The position numbers and the translations under genes are program-made. A stretch of DNA of 13,971 nt, from contig CAYOXX010000088.1 in the NCBI GenBank assembly GCA_964408025.1, forward strand, positions 1-13,971, written 5' to 3'. This DNA comes from CAYOXX01 sp964408025 (GTDB taxonomy: Bacteria > Acidobacteriota > DATKUA01). The notes beneath the pieces are model-generated. The model was given only the letters and a program-made list of their open reading frames with translations. It did no database searches and was not told the origin of the DNA. This document shows, piece after piece, positions 13,813 to 13,971 of this stretch; position 1 is the first letter of the stretch; each line of letters begins with the position of its first letter.

Positions 13813-13971
13813 GGCCGTTCCGGAAGTTCTTTTCTGCAAAGGCATTACTAACAACTTGGTGGGACAGACATTATTGACGGCCCGGCAAAAACTTCATTCG
13901 GGATTTTACCCATTTAAAATTGGGGAAAGATTTATTCTTCCGCAAGTGCCGGTACGGGCAAATAGTATTGG
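13813..13971. other. AT-richer tail without a recognisable gene
   Basis: Together with the element before it, this makes a gene-less stretch of about 410 bases. It is clearly AT-richer than the rest of the window. It has a TTCCGGAA palindrome at 13819-13826, a TTGACG at 13874 with no -10 box at a proper distance, and a small inverted repeat ATTTTA/TAAAAT around 13903-13920. It may be the upstream region of a gene beyond the window; I see no ORF, tRNA or clear promoter in it. Confidence 0.4.

Noticed and set aside
13813..13971. TTGACG at 13874 as a promoter
   Set aside because: No acceptable -10 hexamer lies 16-18 bases downstream (TTCGGG occupies the 17-base position).
1..13971. CRISPR arrays, tRNA or rRNA genes, prophage or defence genes
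   Set aside because: I saw no regularly spaced repeats, no tRNA TPsiC/anticodon-arm pattern and no matching protein motifs.

Overview
The window is GC-rich chromosomal DNA from a bacterium that I cannot place by name. A complete MreBCD-PBP2-RodA elongation machine, a periplasmic-type FecR-domain protein and RNase E/G point to a rod-shaped bacterium, probably with a Gram-negative type envelope. All recognisable genes are on the + strand and are packed tightly.

Region 1 (1-6329) is a cell-shape operon. The 3' part of a secreted FecR/fibronectin-like/Ig-like protein lies 19 bases before mreB. Then come mreC, mreD, mrdA (PBP2) and rodA. The last three junctions are 4-base stop/start overlaps, so these genes are probably translationally coupled. 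MreB filaments position MreC/MreD and the RodA-PBP2 pair, which polymerises and cross-links side-wall peptidoglycan.

Region 2 (6330-10612) begins with a 220-base gap. It holds a plausible sigma70-type promoter, a GC-rich inverted repeat and a short palindrome. A fused radical SAM/DUF2344 protein of unknown function follows, then RNase G/E (rng). The join between these two genes carries a strong hairpin and a 12-base palindrome just before the rng start codon.

Region 3 (10613-13557) starts with a 129-base gap containing a second GC-rich nested inverted repeat of the same style as the one at 6470. It is followed by a two-gene unit: a GT4-type glycosyltransferase and a multi-spanning membrane protein whose C-terminus resembles SpoIIM (DUF95).

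Region 4 (13558-13971) has no gene I can support. Its first 255 bases belong to a MITE-like element (13554-13812). The element is bounded by perfect 17-base inverted repeats that include CTAG at both outer ends, and it sits exactly on the stop codon of the SpoIIM-like gene. Its long stem is imperfect, but nearly all mismatches would become G-U pairs in RNA from the minus strand. It also contains a nested internal hairpin. The remaining 159 bases are visibly AT-richer and unassigned.

The points I consider most worth a second look are the element at 13554-13812, an Asp-to-Asn change in the phosphate-2 motif of MreB, the RNA structures at the mreB/mreC and radical SAM/rng junctions, and the FecR-domain gene attached to the elongasome operon.
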